Origin: Floccularia luteovirens | Taxonomy: Eukaryota; Basidiomycota; Agaricomycetes; Agaricales; Squamanitaceae | Assembly (NCBI GenBank): GCA_009739215.1 | Contig: VSJF01000001.1 | Span: 744,001 to 808,000 of the forward strand | Direction: 5' to 3' | DNA: 64,000 nucleotides | Part shown: piece by piece, positions 35,630-47,600 of the stretch | How positions within the stretch are numbered: the first letter of the stretch is position 1 | Layout: each line of letters begins with the position of its first letter | The notes under the pieces: model-generated | The model's database searches: none | Seen by the model: only the letters and a program-made list of their open reading frames with translations | Told to the model about the DNA's origin: nothing | Position numbers and translations under genes: made by a program

Positions 35630-36565
35630 ATGGCCGTCTCTACATCTACCAATCTCTCCGTCACTATCGCTCATGCCATCTCTTTTCTTACCCGGCCCCT
35701 TGTCGCTTATCACCCAGCATCAACTCTTATGAAACTTCAGATGACTCTCGAGGCCAATTTGACTGCGCTTTATGCACCCACATGGGTTGTCGATGACCCC
35801 CTTCGAGGATCCGGCCGTCGCTGCCTTTCCTTATCACCAAACTGTCTACCCCCACGTGCCATATATTCCGCCTGCATTGCTAGTGGGGTCCAATGGTTTG
35901 ACTGGATATCTCATCTTGGCAGCCTCGATTTTGACTTGATCGTTGATCCTGGCTGCGTGCGTGTGCGGCACGGTGGTAGCGGATCTGACGATAAGAAAGT
36001 GACAACCATATGGGCTGACGAACAGCCTTCCCCTGTCCTATTCAATTCCACCAACCGTCCGCGTAATGCGAATCGCAAGACCCTTGCCCAGCAACTTTTG
36101 GAGGAAGATATTGAAGAGGACGAGCAACTATTCGCTATGATCGCCGATGAGGTCAGAGCTCCTTCTTGGATGACTCCACTCCTGGATCAGTTCCCTGTCC
36201 CTGCTCGTTCGTCATCACCGATCTCCACATACTCGCGTTCCAGCTCTCGTTCGTCAAACTCAAGTTCAGGTTTCTCTTATGCTTCCGAGGGTGCCAGCAC
36301 AACCACATCAGTGTCATCCTCTAACAACGGTTCCAAACCTACAGGAGCAAAAAAGGAAGTCAAACAGTCGCGTAGAGAGCGTGCAAGGCAAGCTCGTGTC
36401 TTTGTCGACATAACCAAGAAGGAGGTCACTCCTTATGACGGTGGTAAAACCACCGTCCTCACTGGTGGCGTAATGCTGGGTGGCGGTCCCAAGCCTAAAT
36501 CCGTTGCAACCAAACCCCAGCCCACCATGGCAAGTTCGGACAGCTGGAGATCTATCCGTGCTTGA
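35630..36565 (+). CDS. BTG/Tob anti-proliferative domain protein
   Basis: Contains the BTG/Tob fold, which in animals binds the Caf1/Pop2 deadenylase and limits proliferation. ATG 35630 starts MAVSTSTNLSVTIAHAISFL. The domain continues LVAYHPASTLMKLQMTLEAN, then DPLRGSGRRCLSLSPNCLPP and IYSACIASGVQWFDWISHLG, ending DFDLIVDPGCVRVRHG. The GSGxRC box and the DPxxVxxR-like strand match animal BTG proteins in order. After residue 125 the chain is acidic then Ser-rich (TYSRSSSRSSNSSSGFSY), with a basic patch (KQSRRERARQARVF) and ends DSWRSIRA. The gene has no intron, unlike almost every neighbour. An open frame extends upstream but lacks another ATG with better context. Confidence 0.82.
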   Translation: MAVSTSTNLSVTIAHAISFLTRPLVAYHPASTLMKLQMTLEANLTALYAPTWVVDDPLRGSGRRCLSLSPNCLPPRAIYSACIASGVQWFDWISHLGSLDFDLIVDPGCVRVRHGGSGSDDKKVTTIWADEQPSPVLFNSTNRPRNANRKTLAQQLLEEDIEEDEQLFAMIADEVRAPSWMTPLLDQFPVPARSSSPISTYSRSSSRSSNSSSGFSYASEGASTTTSVSSSNNGSKPTGAKKEVKQSRRERARQARVFVDITKKEVTPYDGGKTTVLTGGVMLGGGPKPKSVATKPQPTMASSDSWRSIRA

Positions 36566-38337
36566 ATGCACATATGTATATCCATAAGTCTCTGGCAGCT
36601 TTATCGAACCATCCATTATGAACCGGAACGACGTTCTTACAACGTTGATTATTCAATGCCTCCCTACGAAACCGACATATTCCCCATCTTGATGACTCAA
36701 CAAAGGACTACCAGCATCACCATCTTTTTTTACCGTATTTTATTGTCCTTTTTCTTCGCATCAACATTCCCAGCATCATTTGTCCCACTTTGTTGTTCTT
36801 TTAATCATTCACGCTATACATTTATGTGGCACTTCCAGTGCAACACCCCCATCGTTTTATATCGCATTTTATTGACATCTCGAAATCCTTGGGCTACTTT
36901 AGGCACAATTTAATATTTTTCTACTTTTAGGACTCCCTACTGGGGAATCACGTATAATTATAACGGTTTCAGGTAGATCCAAACCCACATGATCCTGTTC
37001 CAGGGTATTTTGGTCAATATTATGCTGTTCGCCTGCATTGTTCCATGATTAATTCTTCTTGAGAAGATATTTTTGGAAACATAGCTCCTAACCTTGATCA
37101 CTGTGCAAATGATGTTCTGATAACACAACTGCAGATTGATCACAGATAAGTTAACTTGAAACACGAGCTCAAATAGCTTGATACTGATAGATTGAAAGGT
37201 AAAGATAAAGTTTTATCGGACTGAAATTGGCTCTTGATGGATTGTGTATTAATTGCCGGTAAAGCGCTTAGAATTTAATCATAAAACTCCCGTGTTAGGC
37301 TTTTAGCTAGGTACACACCTTGCACTGACACATTGCTGTAAAGCAGCTGTGTTCAGTTAGGTTGCTATGCATCTGATACATTGTGGAAACTTTGATTCAG
37401 TTTCATGCCGAGCCAAAAGCGATGTAACATACGAATATCTAAGCTCCATAGTGTTCATGGCTGTCCAACCGCGCTCTGACATTCGACAAAGTACAACAAT
37501 GTGTAAATATGCAGTGGCCGGACAGAATTACAGTATGCACTAATTGAGAATGATAATTCGTTGGAGAAGGATGTCGTCATTGAGGAGTAAGTCGACTATA
37601 GAACGTGTAACGATGAGGAGTTTATACCGGCCTCCGACACACAGTATTAAACCTTCTCGCACTAAGCGGAGGAGCGACTATCTCACTCCTTGGTGGGGGG
37701 TCAGAATGTATATATCAGGGCACCACTCTTGACCCCGGCTGAATATTTCCAAGCAGCCATACTTAAAGTCGAGGGGTTCCATCTAGCGATATAGGTGATT
37801 CACAATCCACAACCAGTAATGATGACATCATCATGGTGATTGCAGGGTCAACACAAAAAACCAGCCGAGTGAAATGGAATCTGGTGGTCTCGAGCATTTG
37901 GACTGTACATGGATGTAGGACATTACTAGCACCGTGTAACTTGAACGCTATGGGTTATTAACAACGGGAACATAGATAAATATACTTACTCAATCAGGGA
38001 CGTCGAGAAATGAGAAACATGGAATAATCACCAGTTTAGCTCATGCAGATGATCGGCTGTGGTCGCAAACATTGGCTGGGTTGCTTATGCTCGCCTAGAG
38101 AGCTGAGTGTGGTTAAAAATTACTATGAGGAGAGAGACCGACGTCATAGCATCAAGTCAATGTCGCGATCCTCCTTCCGTGACGAAGATTGGATTGGCCA
38201 GTGGAGTACAACCCCGCTTTTGCTGACTCCGACACTCCCTGGTATATAACACCCAAATGAGAGTACAGGTCTAGGATCAATCTTTCTATTCAAATTTCTC
38301 TCCCCCAAATTTCAACTTCTTCTCTCCTCTGCCAAAC
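36566..38337. other. Gene-poor region
   Basis: About 1.8 kb with BTG 3' untranslated DNA at the left and the promoter of a small ORF at the right. Short frames (for example 37544-37732) show no splice structure or family match. I see no transposon ends or tRNA. Confidence 0.4.
38243..38249 (+). promoter_or_regulatory. TATA box before the small ORF at 38338
   Basis: TATATAA lies about 90 bases upstream of ATG 38338, with an ATTGG (inverted CCAAT) at about 38193-38197 and a CT-rich leader between 38280 and 38337. The arrangement looks like a complete core promoter. Confidence 0.5.
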
Positions 38338-38508
38338 ATGACATGTCAAACAATCGAACAAAAACGCCAATTATATGCCAGAGAGCTCGCTGACTATACA
38401 CTACGTCAATGGAATGCAGTACGTAGTAGTCAGCCGCAAAATATCCAAGGCAAGGCTACGGATGAACGAAAAGGAGCAAGAAAAAGCAGTTACGCCATCC
38501 CATCGTAA
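38338..38508 (+). CDS. Small 56-residue protein, uncharacterised
   Basis: ATG 38338 opens 56 codons to TAA at 38506-38508. The sequence is hydrophilic and begins MTCQTIEQKRQLYARELADY, followed by TLRQWNAVRSSQPQNIQ and a basic tail. There is no signal peptide, membrane segment or CAAX end, so it is not a pheromone precursor. The case for a gene rests on the promoter-like context (TATA box, CCAAT element, CT-rich leader) and a helix-like Arg/Gln/Leu pattern; there is no family match. It might also be the first exon of a longer transcript. Confidence 0.4.
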   Translation: MTCQTIEQKRQLYARELADYTLRQWNAVRSSQPQNIQGKATDERKGARKSSYAIPS

Positions 38509-39669
38509 CGAAAAGAAAGGTCAATATTTGGTTTTTTTTACTAGCTCACTAGCTCACTTTGCATCTTTAAGGTATACAGGTAATCGACTATGCGCGCATG
38601 TCACCAAAAGGTGGCGTTGGTCGCGAACCTAGTCCTTTCTAAATAACACACACCAGAAGGTAGTTGTTAGTTGGTTTACAAACTCACACACAAGTTAAGT
38701 ACTAACCACCGCCGTAAAATGTTTTCACTTCGCAGATACCTAGATCACAATGATTGTATCATATATTTTTTTGATTCGTTGGAACATTCGGAGACAGCTG
38801 TCCAGCTGCAATACCTAACAAAATTCCTACCTTCTGTAAATCTGTTCTGTGTAACTATTTATAAGCAATAGCTAGTACTGTATCATAATTGTAGAATACG
38901 TAGTATAATGAAGGCATCAGTTAAAAAAGCACGGTAGACCCTTCCAAAATATGAAGCTATAAAATTATATACCCATACACCGCACCGAGGTCTTACGTTT
39001 CTGAGTTATTTTATCTGTGAAGGAGCAGGGCTACCAGTACTATCCCTACCTCATTCGAACACATCGATTTTCACGCCCATTTCTGGGTAGCTTTTCACGA
39101 AATTTTGTACATGAACAATAGACCATACTGTCTAACTCGTCCAAGTGTTCTTTTGGCCAAGGGATAATACATAGGTATGTTCGAAATGATGTCTGAAATC
39201 CCCCTTCCTACAGCGGAGTTTAAAGTTTTGAGGGAATCAAGCTGGGTTGGGCATTGGACGACAGGCGGAGTCTGAACCATTCCAGACACGGAGTGTGACT
39301 TGATGTGACCGTTCGAATGGTGGGTGTGTTCGAACAGTGAGATAGGGATAGTACTGGAAATCACTAACAGCCAAGGACAGTCGGAGGATTTGGATCGTAT
39401 ATGCAGTTGACAATGTCTTGGAGAGACCCTAAATTTAATGGCACTAGGTAGAAAATCACGTGGTGTCAGGGTAGATGTGTAGCCGATGATAAGATTTCCA
39501 CCAAAATTGATTGAACAAGGGTGGTAACCCCCAACAAAACCCGTTGTCCAGCCAAGGGGTGGTCAGATATCTCAACATCCTACCATTCACCCATCGCTTC
39601 TCCCAAAAGTCTTTCTTTTTCCGTTTACTGGTTTTCGAGGCAACATCTCACTAACTAGGCAGTTTAGAA
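38509..39669. other. Intergenic region upstream of biotin synthase
   Basis: About 1.2 kb. It includes the likely 3' end of the small ORF and the biotin synthase promoter. Short frames on both strands show no recognisable protein. Confidence 0.4.
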
Positions 39670-41226
39670 ATGTTCCGTTCGCTTACTACTCGCCCAATTC
39701 ACAATTGCCGGACGCTTGCGACTCATGCAGCTCCCCCTCAATCCGCTCGCGCCACTAGACATAATTGGCGACGACAAGAAATAAATGAAATATACCATAG
39801 CCCACTGATGGATCTTGTATTCCGTGCTGCTTCTGTCCACCGTCAACACCATGACCCCAGCAAGATTCAGTTGTGCACACTCATGAATATCAAAAGTATG
39901 TCACTTCCGCTTTAACTCCAACTCTTTTGCTAACTCCGCGCAATTTTGTAGCTGGTGGATGCTCTGAGGACTGTGAGTGCCTAAAAATGATTATCTAACA
40001 TGCACTCATATTCTTTCGGGAATTATAGGCTCTTACTGTTCACAGTCTTCACGATACTCTACCCCAACGAAAGCATCACGTCTTGTAGAATTAGAACCGG
40101 TTCTTGAGGCAGCACGCAAAGCAAAAGAGAATGGAAGCACACGATTCTGCATGGGCGCCGCTTGGAGAGACCTCGCCGGCAGGAAACGTGGTTTCGAGCG
40201 AATTTTGGATATGGTTCGCCAAGTTCGTGCAATGGATATGGAAGTTTGCACAACACTCGGAATGCTTTCTCCTGATCAGGCCCGTCAACTGAAAGAAGCG
40301 TACGTCGTGTGATTGTGGATTCGCTGGTTGTTCTTTGCTCATTCCACCTTATCAGTGGCTTGACCGCTTACAACCACAATCTGGATACATCCCGCGAATT
40401 CTATCCCCAAGTGAGATAATTACTTCAAGGTCCATTTAACTATATTGAACTGATCAACTCAAGGTTATTACCACAAGATCGTACGATGAAAGATTGGATA
40501 CAATCTCTGCTGTTCGTGATGCGGGAATTAGTGTCTGCTCGGGAGGTATCCTAGGCTTGGGAGAATCTGATGCTGACCGTATAGGATTGATCTGGGAAGT
40601 TTCAAGGTAAAATCACATCTATTATTAACTATTTCTTCTCACATCGCTCGTGATACCATCAGCATGCCAGAACATCCCGAATCCTTCCCGGTCAATGCCC
40701 TTGTTCCTATCCCCGGAACTCCTTTGGAGGGTAATGAGGTACTTGGATGCTTCATATCTTAATCATTTCTATCTTGACGGTCTCATCAGAGGGTTCCGCA
40801 TCATACCTTGGTGAGAACGATAGCTACAGCTCGTATTGTTCTACCCTCCACCATTATCCGCCTCGCGGCGGGACGTAACACACTTTCAGAGTCAGAACAA
40901 GCCATGTGCTTTATGGCTGGTGCAAATGCAGTGTTTACCGGAGAACAAATGTTGACTACACCTTGTAAGTATAAGTCGTATACCAATATTTCACACAAAG
41001 GCTCATATATCATTAAAAAGGTTCGCCATGGGATGAAGTAAGCATTTCCCTCCCCTATCTTGACCAAGTGGACTGTGAGGCTTATACCAACTAAGGACAA
41101 GGCTTTAATGGATCGTTGGGGCCTCGAGGGCATGCGCAGTTTCGAGCAACCGAACGTCGCCAAAAAAGAAGGGTCAAGGCTAGACACTTCTGCATCACTC
41201 GAGGACGTCGCGCCGGTTGCAGCTTG
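39670..41226 (+). CDS. BIO2: Biotin synthase, mitochondrial
   Basis: Radical SAM enzyme converting dethiobiotin to biotin. ATG 39670 starts a presequence rich in Arg/Thr ([20 protein letters not shown]). Next is [20 protein letters not shown] and [11 protein letters not shown] 21-base exon (39952-39972) encodes TGGCSED and part of the next Cys, so the radical SAM motif CSEDCSYC is built across two introns. Then come [58 protein letters not shown] and [20 protein letters not shown]. Later blocks are [18 protein letters not shown] and [20 protein letters not shown], then [19 protein letters not shown] at 41224-41226. Full-length and intact by motif. Confidence 0.95.
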
Positions 41227-42040
41227 AGCTGCACGGTAACTAAAATCAGATACTTAATTAGATGGTGAGTATCATCAGTTGATGAGTTTTTGATATAAAT
41301 GACACCCCGAAACCAGGTGAACGTCACTATGGGTAAATACAAGAGCATAAACCATTGTATAATGTACGTTTCGAAGAGTATAGACGTAAGTAGGACCGCT
41401 GCTTCGAATTGACCAAATTGTCTATAACAAACACGACTTCCAATCGGCGTCTGTCGGCCAACAACTTCATATAGAACCATAAGGGACTACATCTTGAAGA
41501 CATGTTCACTTCCAAATCATATCTTCTCATTTATTCAGGCACTAATTCGTAGCTTCTTTGGTTCTCCAAGATTCAAAGTGGTACCATTTTTCTGTGACGT
41601 ATGGGTTTTTGAAAGATGCAAGATTAACCTCTTTATTACCGAACAAGTTCGATTTTTTTTCTTGCTGCTGGGTGTTTCAGCCAAGGCACGCGATTTATAT
41701 CTTCGATCTTAGCAACTACAAGAATCCAAATATACACGTAACTGACGAAGGTTCTTCAGATTTTCTCGTTCCTGAATATTTCTTTTATCAGTTGTATCAG
41801 GTGCTGCCTTAGCTCTACCAGTTCCATTTCACATAAGCACACATCGAACTCCATCAAACGCGTTTGACACGACAGTATGCTCCGCGCTTGAAGTGCTCTA
41901 TCCCTTCGCACAAATCCTTTGTCTTTGTTTTCTCGACAGTCATGACGCAATTAACTTTTTTAGTAATAACAGGAAAGCAAACTGTGAATAAACTCCTTTG
42001 GTTCCCCTATGAGATACTATGCAACATCACAAGTGGCAGA
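41227..42040. other. Intergenic region BIO2 / exonuclease-like gene
   Basis: About 0.8 kb. Frames such as 41558-41812 are open but unlike any protein I know. An upstream exon of the exonuclease-like gene might lie here. Confidence 0.35.
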
Positions 42041-43052
42041 ATGGAGCAGGGGCCATTGGAGATATCAGGGCATCCGATTTTTCCTCGCAAGAATTTCATG
42101 ATGTTTCGGGACAGCCAGGAACATCCTACTACTCGTCATCCCAGACGTTTCATCCTCCGTTCATCCTTCCACAACAGCGAGTATTTTATATGCGAAGTGT
42201 ATCTAAATTGACGAATAGTTTAACCACAGATACATTTCGATGTCTGTTATACATGTATATATCGGTGCAATGCTAGTTAATTCAACATATGAGAGAATAC
42301 CTATGGTAGCGTATGGTTGTCTCCTCTATCGATTTGCACACATCTTACCTTGTGATAGTCGCGTTTCTCTGGCCGACTACCGAGGAAACACACTTTTAGA
42401 TACCTATGTTCGACCAACGTAAGCAAAGAGGTGTTCATATATCGGCTCTGACGTCTTTCCCTTTTGTAGTCATCCGATACAAGACTACCGAATATCAGAG
42501 ACGGGGCTGCAGTTTATTCACCTAGCTAATGGTAATTCCCTGGCATTGTGTGCTATTATTAATGTTAACTTTATGGCAAGCACCTCTTTTTTCAGCTGTC
42601 CAACACAGTGTAGCAGAGCTGATAAGAAATAAGGTGATTGTAGGGCATCGACTTTGGAATGCGCTTTCAGTGAGTATAACGTTCGCTCTGGACATAGATT
42701 ACCAACAATCTGAGAATAGATTCTGGGATTGTCGCATCCTGCCATCGATACACGCGATTTAGCGTTGTTCCGGCCCCTCCGAAAGAAACTGAAGAGTCGC
42801 ACTATCGTCCCTTTACCCACCCTTGTTCACATCTTCATGGGCCGTGAAGTTACTCTGGATTATGAAGATTCTGTTGGTACACATCTTCTAAGTGACCTAC
42901 AAATTCGAAATGACTAGTCTTACCAGTTAGAATTCGCTCGCGCACAAATGGATTTGTTTCGTTCATGTGAACAATTATTTGAGAGCATGATATCTACCGG
43001 TGCTTGGCCTTGTGACCTTCCTCCAACAGCATATGTAGAGTATTATTCTTGA
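42041..43052 (+). CDS. REX4-like DEDDh exonuclease-fold protein, probably inactive
   Basis: Resembles the RNA exonuclease 4/ISG20 fold. Joined exons read YISMSVIHVYIGAMLVNS, then IPMVARVSLADYRGNTLLDT and YVRPTHPIQDYRISETGLQF. Next are AVQHSVAELIRNKVIVGHRL, WNALSILGLSHPAIDTRDLA and LFRPLRKKLKSRTIVPLPTL, then EFARAQMDLFRSCEQLFE and the C-terminus PTAYVEYYS, TGA at 43050-43052. The four acidic catalytic positions are replaced: DxE of motif I by S and I, the motif II Asp by Ala in WNALS, and the motif III Asp by Phe in EFARA. The 5' end is unclear. ATG 42041 fits the splice phase at 42180, while ATG 42019 opens a more protein-like, Ser/Gln-rich frame that does not join in phase. Confidence 0.62.
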
Positions 43053-43195
43053 CGTGTATGTAGTGCATAAGTATATGTTTTATTACGTAATCAATAGAAA
43101 CATTTCACGTGCGGCTGTTCCCGAAATGTCCAAATAATTATTTCCAAGGAAATGACTGATCACTTTACATTCTTTCACAACTAAATCGTTACCCA

Positions 43196-44269
43196 ATGCA
43201 GCCCGTGAACGTCTCTCAAAACTCTGCACATCACACTACGCGCAAGCGGAACCCTATGCATATAGAACAAGAATATAATTCTAGGTACTATCTCCGAATC
43301 TCAGTCTTTCTCTGTCTAACAAGTAAAATAGTGACGTTCCCTTGCTTCCGCTGAGTGATCAAAACATGTGGTATTATCCATCGCACGGACACAACTCCGA
43401 TGAAGAAGATATTTCTAAAGGTTCAATGAGTGGAAATTGGGGAAAGAAAGCTTCGAAAAGTGCGAGGTGGGTCCGGAAGGGTAAGATTACGCCATGGGGC
43501 CCAGGAATGGATGAATGGGAGGTGAGTAATCTCTTCTTTGTTAGGGCCAGTACTTGAATTTTGATAGGCAGAAGAACGGGCGCGAAAGAGGATTAAGTTG
43601 ATCCTGCCACAAGAACGACGGTCACCTTCCCCTCCTACGCTTCCCCATCTTGCACGGTCACCCTCCCCTCCTTTAGTGTCTCCATATCCACCCCCTACAT
43701 CTCTCCATCTGAGCTATGCATCACTTGTCATGGACAAGTCCGTCACCCATACCTTCCGGTCGAGTCTGCTCGATGAATTAGAGCATGCCACAAATGTACT
43801 CATTGAAGGAGAGGCCACAGTACGAAGTGCATTGGGTAGGCTCTGGCATGTGATGAGCGAAGATCACGAACCAAAATCTAAGGGTACACCCGTTGTGCCT
43901 AAGCGTGAAGATGAGGATGAAAATGCAGAGGTCGACGAACAGGATGATAGACAAGAGCGACTTGCTCGTGCCCCTGACCTTACACCTCCAACTCATAAAC
44001 TATTTTTGTTCTCGTATCCTAATAATGACCACCCGGTTCACGAACCATCCCACTTTACATCTCCAGAGATGCAAATCGAGACATTGGACAAATCACTTGC
44101 CACGTTGCGGGAGTTGCAAGATGATGGTCGGGAATATGTTGAACGCTTGCAAGAGATTAGAGAGGGGTTGGGTGATGTTCGAGCTCAGAGAAATATGATT
44201 TGGGACGTAGTACGCGAACGGGCGATTAAGGAGCTACAGGAGGAAGCGTTTGTTGCAGCTGGGATGTGA
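43196..44269 (+). CDS. Uncharacterised conserved-type protein
   Basis: I do not recognise the family. ATG 43196 begins MQPVNVSQNSAHHTTRKRNP. A GTACTA intron leads to the second exon with WYYPSHGHNSDEEDIS and a basic, Trp-containing block KSARWVRKGKITPWGPGMDE. The third exon starts AEERARKRIKLILPQERRSP and continues with Pro/Ser repeats. It then has SLLDELEHATNVLIEGEATV and an acidic patch (KREDEDENAEVDEQDDRQ). The C-terminal coiled-coil region is TLDKSLATLRELQDDGREYV, ending AFVAAGM, TGA at 44267-44269. The mix of basic N-terminal and helical C-terminal parts suggests a nuclear complex subunit, but that is inference. Confidence 0.72.
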
Positions 44270-44630
44270 TTTACTTTGTGTTTCTTGGCCTTCCGCTGTC
44301 TCCTAACAGTTACTCCAACTTCACCACAATTGCATCATACTTGTGACTTTGCAAGTAGGATACCCGTACTTTCATAACAAATAGCATACGAACGTTGCTT
44401 TACTCTGTAACTCTGCATACCCAACCTGAAATATTTCGAATCTCTTTTTTTTGTATGTTACCGCGGCATTTCCATATCAAGTCACGGTTTTCGCTGATCT
44501 GACAAAATTATTTCTTTGGTTCCGAAGTATCAAAGTTCGAACCATCAAAAAGAACCAGTAGCTACTCCCAACAGTTTTCATCCAATATCGAAGGCTCTGA
44601 AGCCTTATATGACATTGAATTGAGAGCAGC
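44270..44630. other. Intergenic region upstream of BLM10
   Basis: About 360 bases with no coding exon. It should contain the 3' end of the preceding gene and the BLM10 promoter. Confidence 0.4.
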
Positions 44631-47600
44631 ATGACACTCCCAGATCTGTCTACGTTGCATATCAATGGTGGTGATACCACACCCAAACCCTCTCCGCAAG
44701 TCATAATCCCTGAAGACATTGAACACACGGATGGCGACCGGTACATGGAGAAACTCAAGAACTATGCAAAATCTCTCCCATACTCCATAGAACCTTACTC
44801 GACGATGCTAACAATGCTCGATTTTATCATCCTGCGCATTGTGCAATGCGCGGAAGCGAAAGATTTTGATGTCGGTTTACTTCAGTGGGACAGTATGTTG
44901 ACATAGTAAGTCTGAAGATTTTTAACAAGTCTTCACAATATCAATAGCTTATTCTCAGTTGGATGTCGTTACGCTACCCTATTCCGAAAGACCGTCGTAT
45001 CAAACTCGCGAAATTATACTTTGACCTTAGCGTCATTCCTGGAATGTCTACGCAATTGGTGGCTACTTGTGCCGATGCATTGAAGGCGTTGACAAAATCA
45101 AAGAAAAAGCTGTCCATTGATGATATAAGACTCCCCTGGAGGCCAATATACGACATTCTGAGCGAAGATCTATTTTTGAGCAGACGACAATTTGAATACA
45201 CGTCAGTCTTCCAGTATTATTGATTGCGTCCACACTGATCATGTATACAGACAAATATCATGGTGTATGGGCTATATTGCTGATAACTCCCGCCGTTTCT
45301 TTCATCCTGCTGCAATAAACGACATGCTAAACACATTCGTCCCACAGCTAGACGGGACAAATCTAGACGTGAGTTGACTTCAGATCCAACGTTTCGAGAT
45401 TTTGTTACTTATTGATCTTCCTCAGAGCATTCTTTCTTGTCATTATTACCTCATGACTTTCTTGCCACTATCCCACCCACAATATTATCTTCCTATGTTG
45501 TTCCGTATGTGGGAGTCCATTAACTCTTACAAATATGATGAAAGAATGTTACACTTTCTATCAAAGCTGGCGGAGATGCATGTCGCTTCTGAAGCAAGCG
45601 ACCCCCGCCGGCTTAAAGAGATACCAGATGATGAGAAGTCCGAAGGAGAAGAGCGGCCTGTTTGGTCTTCGCCAGAAAATGGTGTGTCGGAAAATGGCTA
45701 TTGGCCTGGTGTGTACAAAGATGTCGGCATTTTTACTGAGTACGAATGGAATTTCATAATGTGTAAATGCCTTGCATCTATGGGTGAGCGAAGATAAAAC
45801 CTCAACTATGTCTACGATGGAACTTATGGGATTCAATCAGAAATTCCCCTGGCCGACGGTGGTTCGTTGACTACTGGCCCATCTGCTGATAATCAAGTTG
45901 GATTTGAGATCGGAAGGTTACCAAAGCCCCAGTGGCGAATTCGTAAGTTCTCACCTGAGAATGGAATCATTTTGCAATATCCTTATTGACGTCTATGTAG
46001 CATCTCTGGCACGAATTATTGTCTATTCGATGGCACCGGACAGTATACCTGTCCCCTCTTCGAATGCGCCCACTCCTATGTTTTCTCCACTACCTTCCGG
46101 CATGAGCACTCCCCAGATTCATAATGTTTCCCTCGGTGACTATTTATCGGCGCCACTGGGAAGGAAGACTTTCCAGAAGTCCAATACATGTATCGCAGGT
46201 TCGAAGGCCTTGGATTCTTTGGCAAGAATGATTGTCTCGACGGAAAGCTTCTTCCATCCCTCCAACTCTGGTTCATGGACGGCTGACGTTAGTGTTTCCT
46301 TTACTTCCCTTCCAGATACTCATATTTTATGTAGTTAAGTGCATTCATCAAATACATAGTCTACGACTTCAATAAACGTAAGCTTCCATAAATTCTTGTT
46401 CATCAGTCTTATCTAGTGTTTTGTAGGTTGGCATGAAGAACAGCAGCCTGACTGCAAAACCCCGAAGGTATACCTTAATATCAGTCTTTCTATCACGGGC
46501 CATGCACTGAATATATTTGGTTGACAGAATCGAAGACTGACCAAGTTGATGAGACGAGAACTTGTGAAAACCTTGAGAACTGTTACCCTGTTGGCCATGT
46601 TTTCCCAAGATTCTACAACCGTAAGTAATATACAAGGCTGCCTAAAATCGATGAGCGTCATGGAACCGGACTTGATTTTGCACTCGGTGCTCGAACGAGC
46701 TGTACCCTCTCTTGAAGCACTGGTAGAGGTTCGCAATCCACGCTATGTTTCATGATGATGATGGGCTTATATTTGTCGCAGACCCACAGAACAATTGCGG
46801 TCATAAAAGCACTCGGAGCAATAGCGCCCGCACTCGTATCAAGGGAGGTCTATTACCCAGGAGCGAAACATCTCGTGCCTATACTTCAACTGCTCATCCC
46901 AGGAATAGACCTAGTAAGTTATACACTTACGAATATGTTGCATAATGTATTAACCATTTGATTAAGAATGACCCAACAAAAACTGTAAGGAGATCGATTT
47001 AAAACCTGATGTGCTTCTGAATCCTTTCTACATAGCTTTGCACTACTGCATTTCTTGTTGAGATGTCGCAATGCATTCAAATAGGAGATTTAACGAGTTT
47101 TGGTGAAGCAGGACTTATAACCGATTCAGAACCTATTCTGCCTGCGGAAAGTAATGGTATATCATTACCCTCGTTTAACCTTGCAGAACTCGATGGCTGC
47201 AATGGCGTCACTTCACATCTTACCCGTGAACAAGAGGATGCTCTTTTGAAAGTGAATTCCTTATTTTCTATCTTTCCAAAATCCAATTACTAAACTGATT
47301 TGTGTAGGACTCCACCGGAAGCTTCCCTGATTGGATAACCAGTTTCATACGAAGGGTCATCCAATTATTAGAGAATCTCCCTGAAGAGGGACCGGATGGA
47401 TCTAGCGGAGGTCCTAGTGAAGGTATTTGGCTTCATTCCTAGTGTTCAACATAAGCTGACTATACCTTTAGTCCAAGTAGTGGATGCAGTTACGGGTGCC
47501 TGCAGTCAGATATGCATTCATCTATCCGAATCGTTGTTTGACATTGTTCTTAATATGGTCTTTGACTATGCGAGCTCCAGCGTTCGTTCGAATGCTGTAC

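Noticed and set aside
38338..38508. Small ORF considered as a mating pheromone precursor
   Set aside because: It lacks the C-terminal CAAX box and no pheromone receptor or homeodomain gene is nearby.
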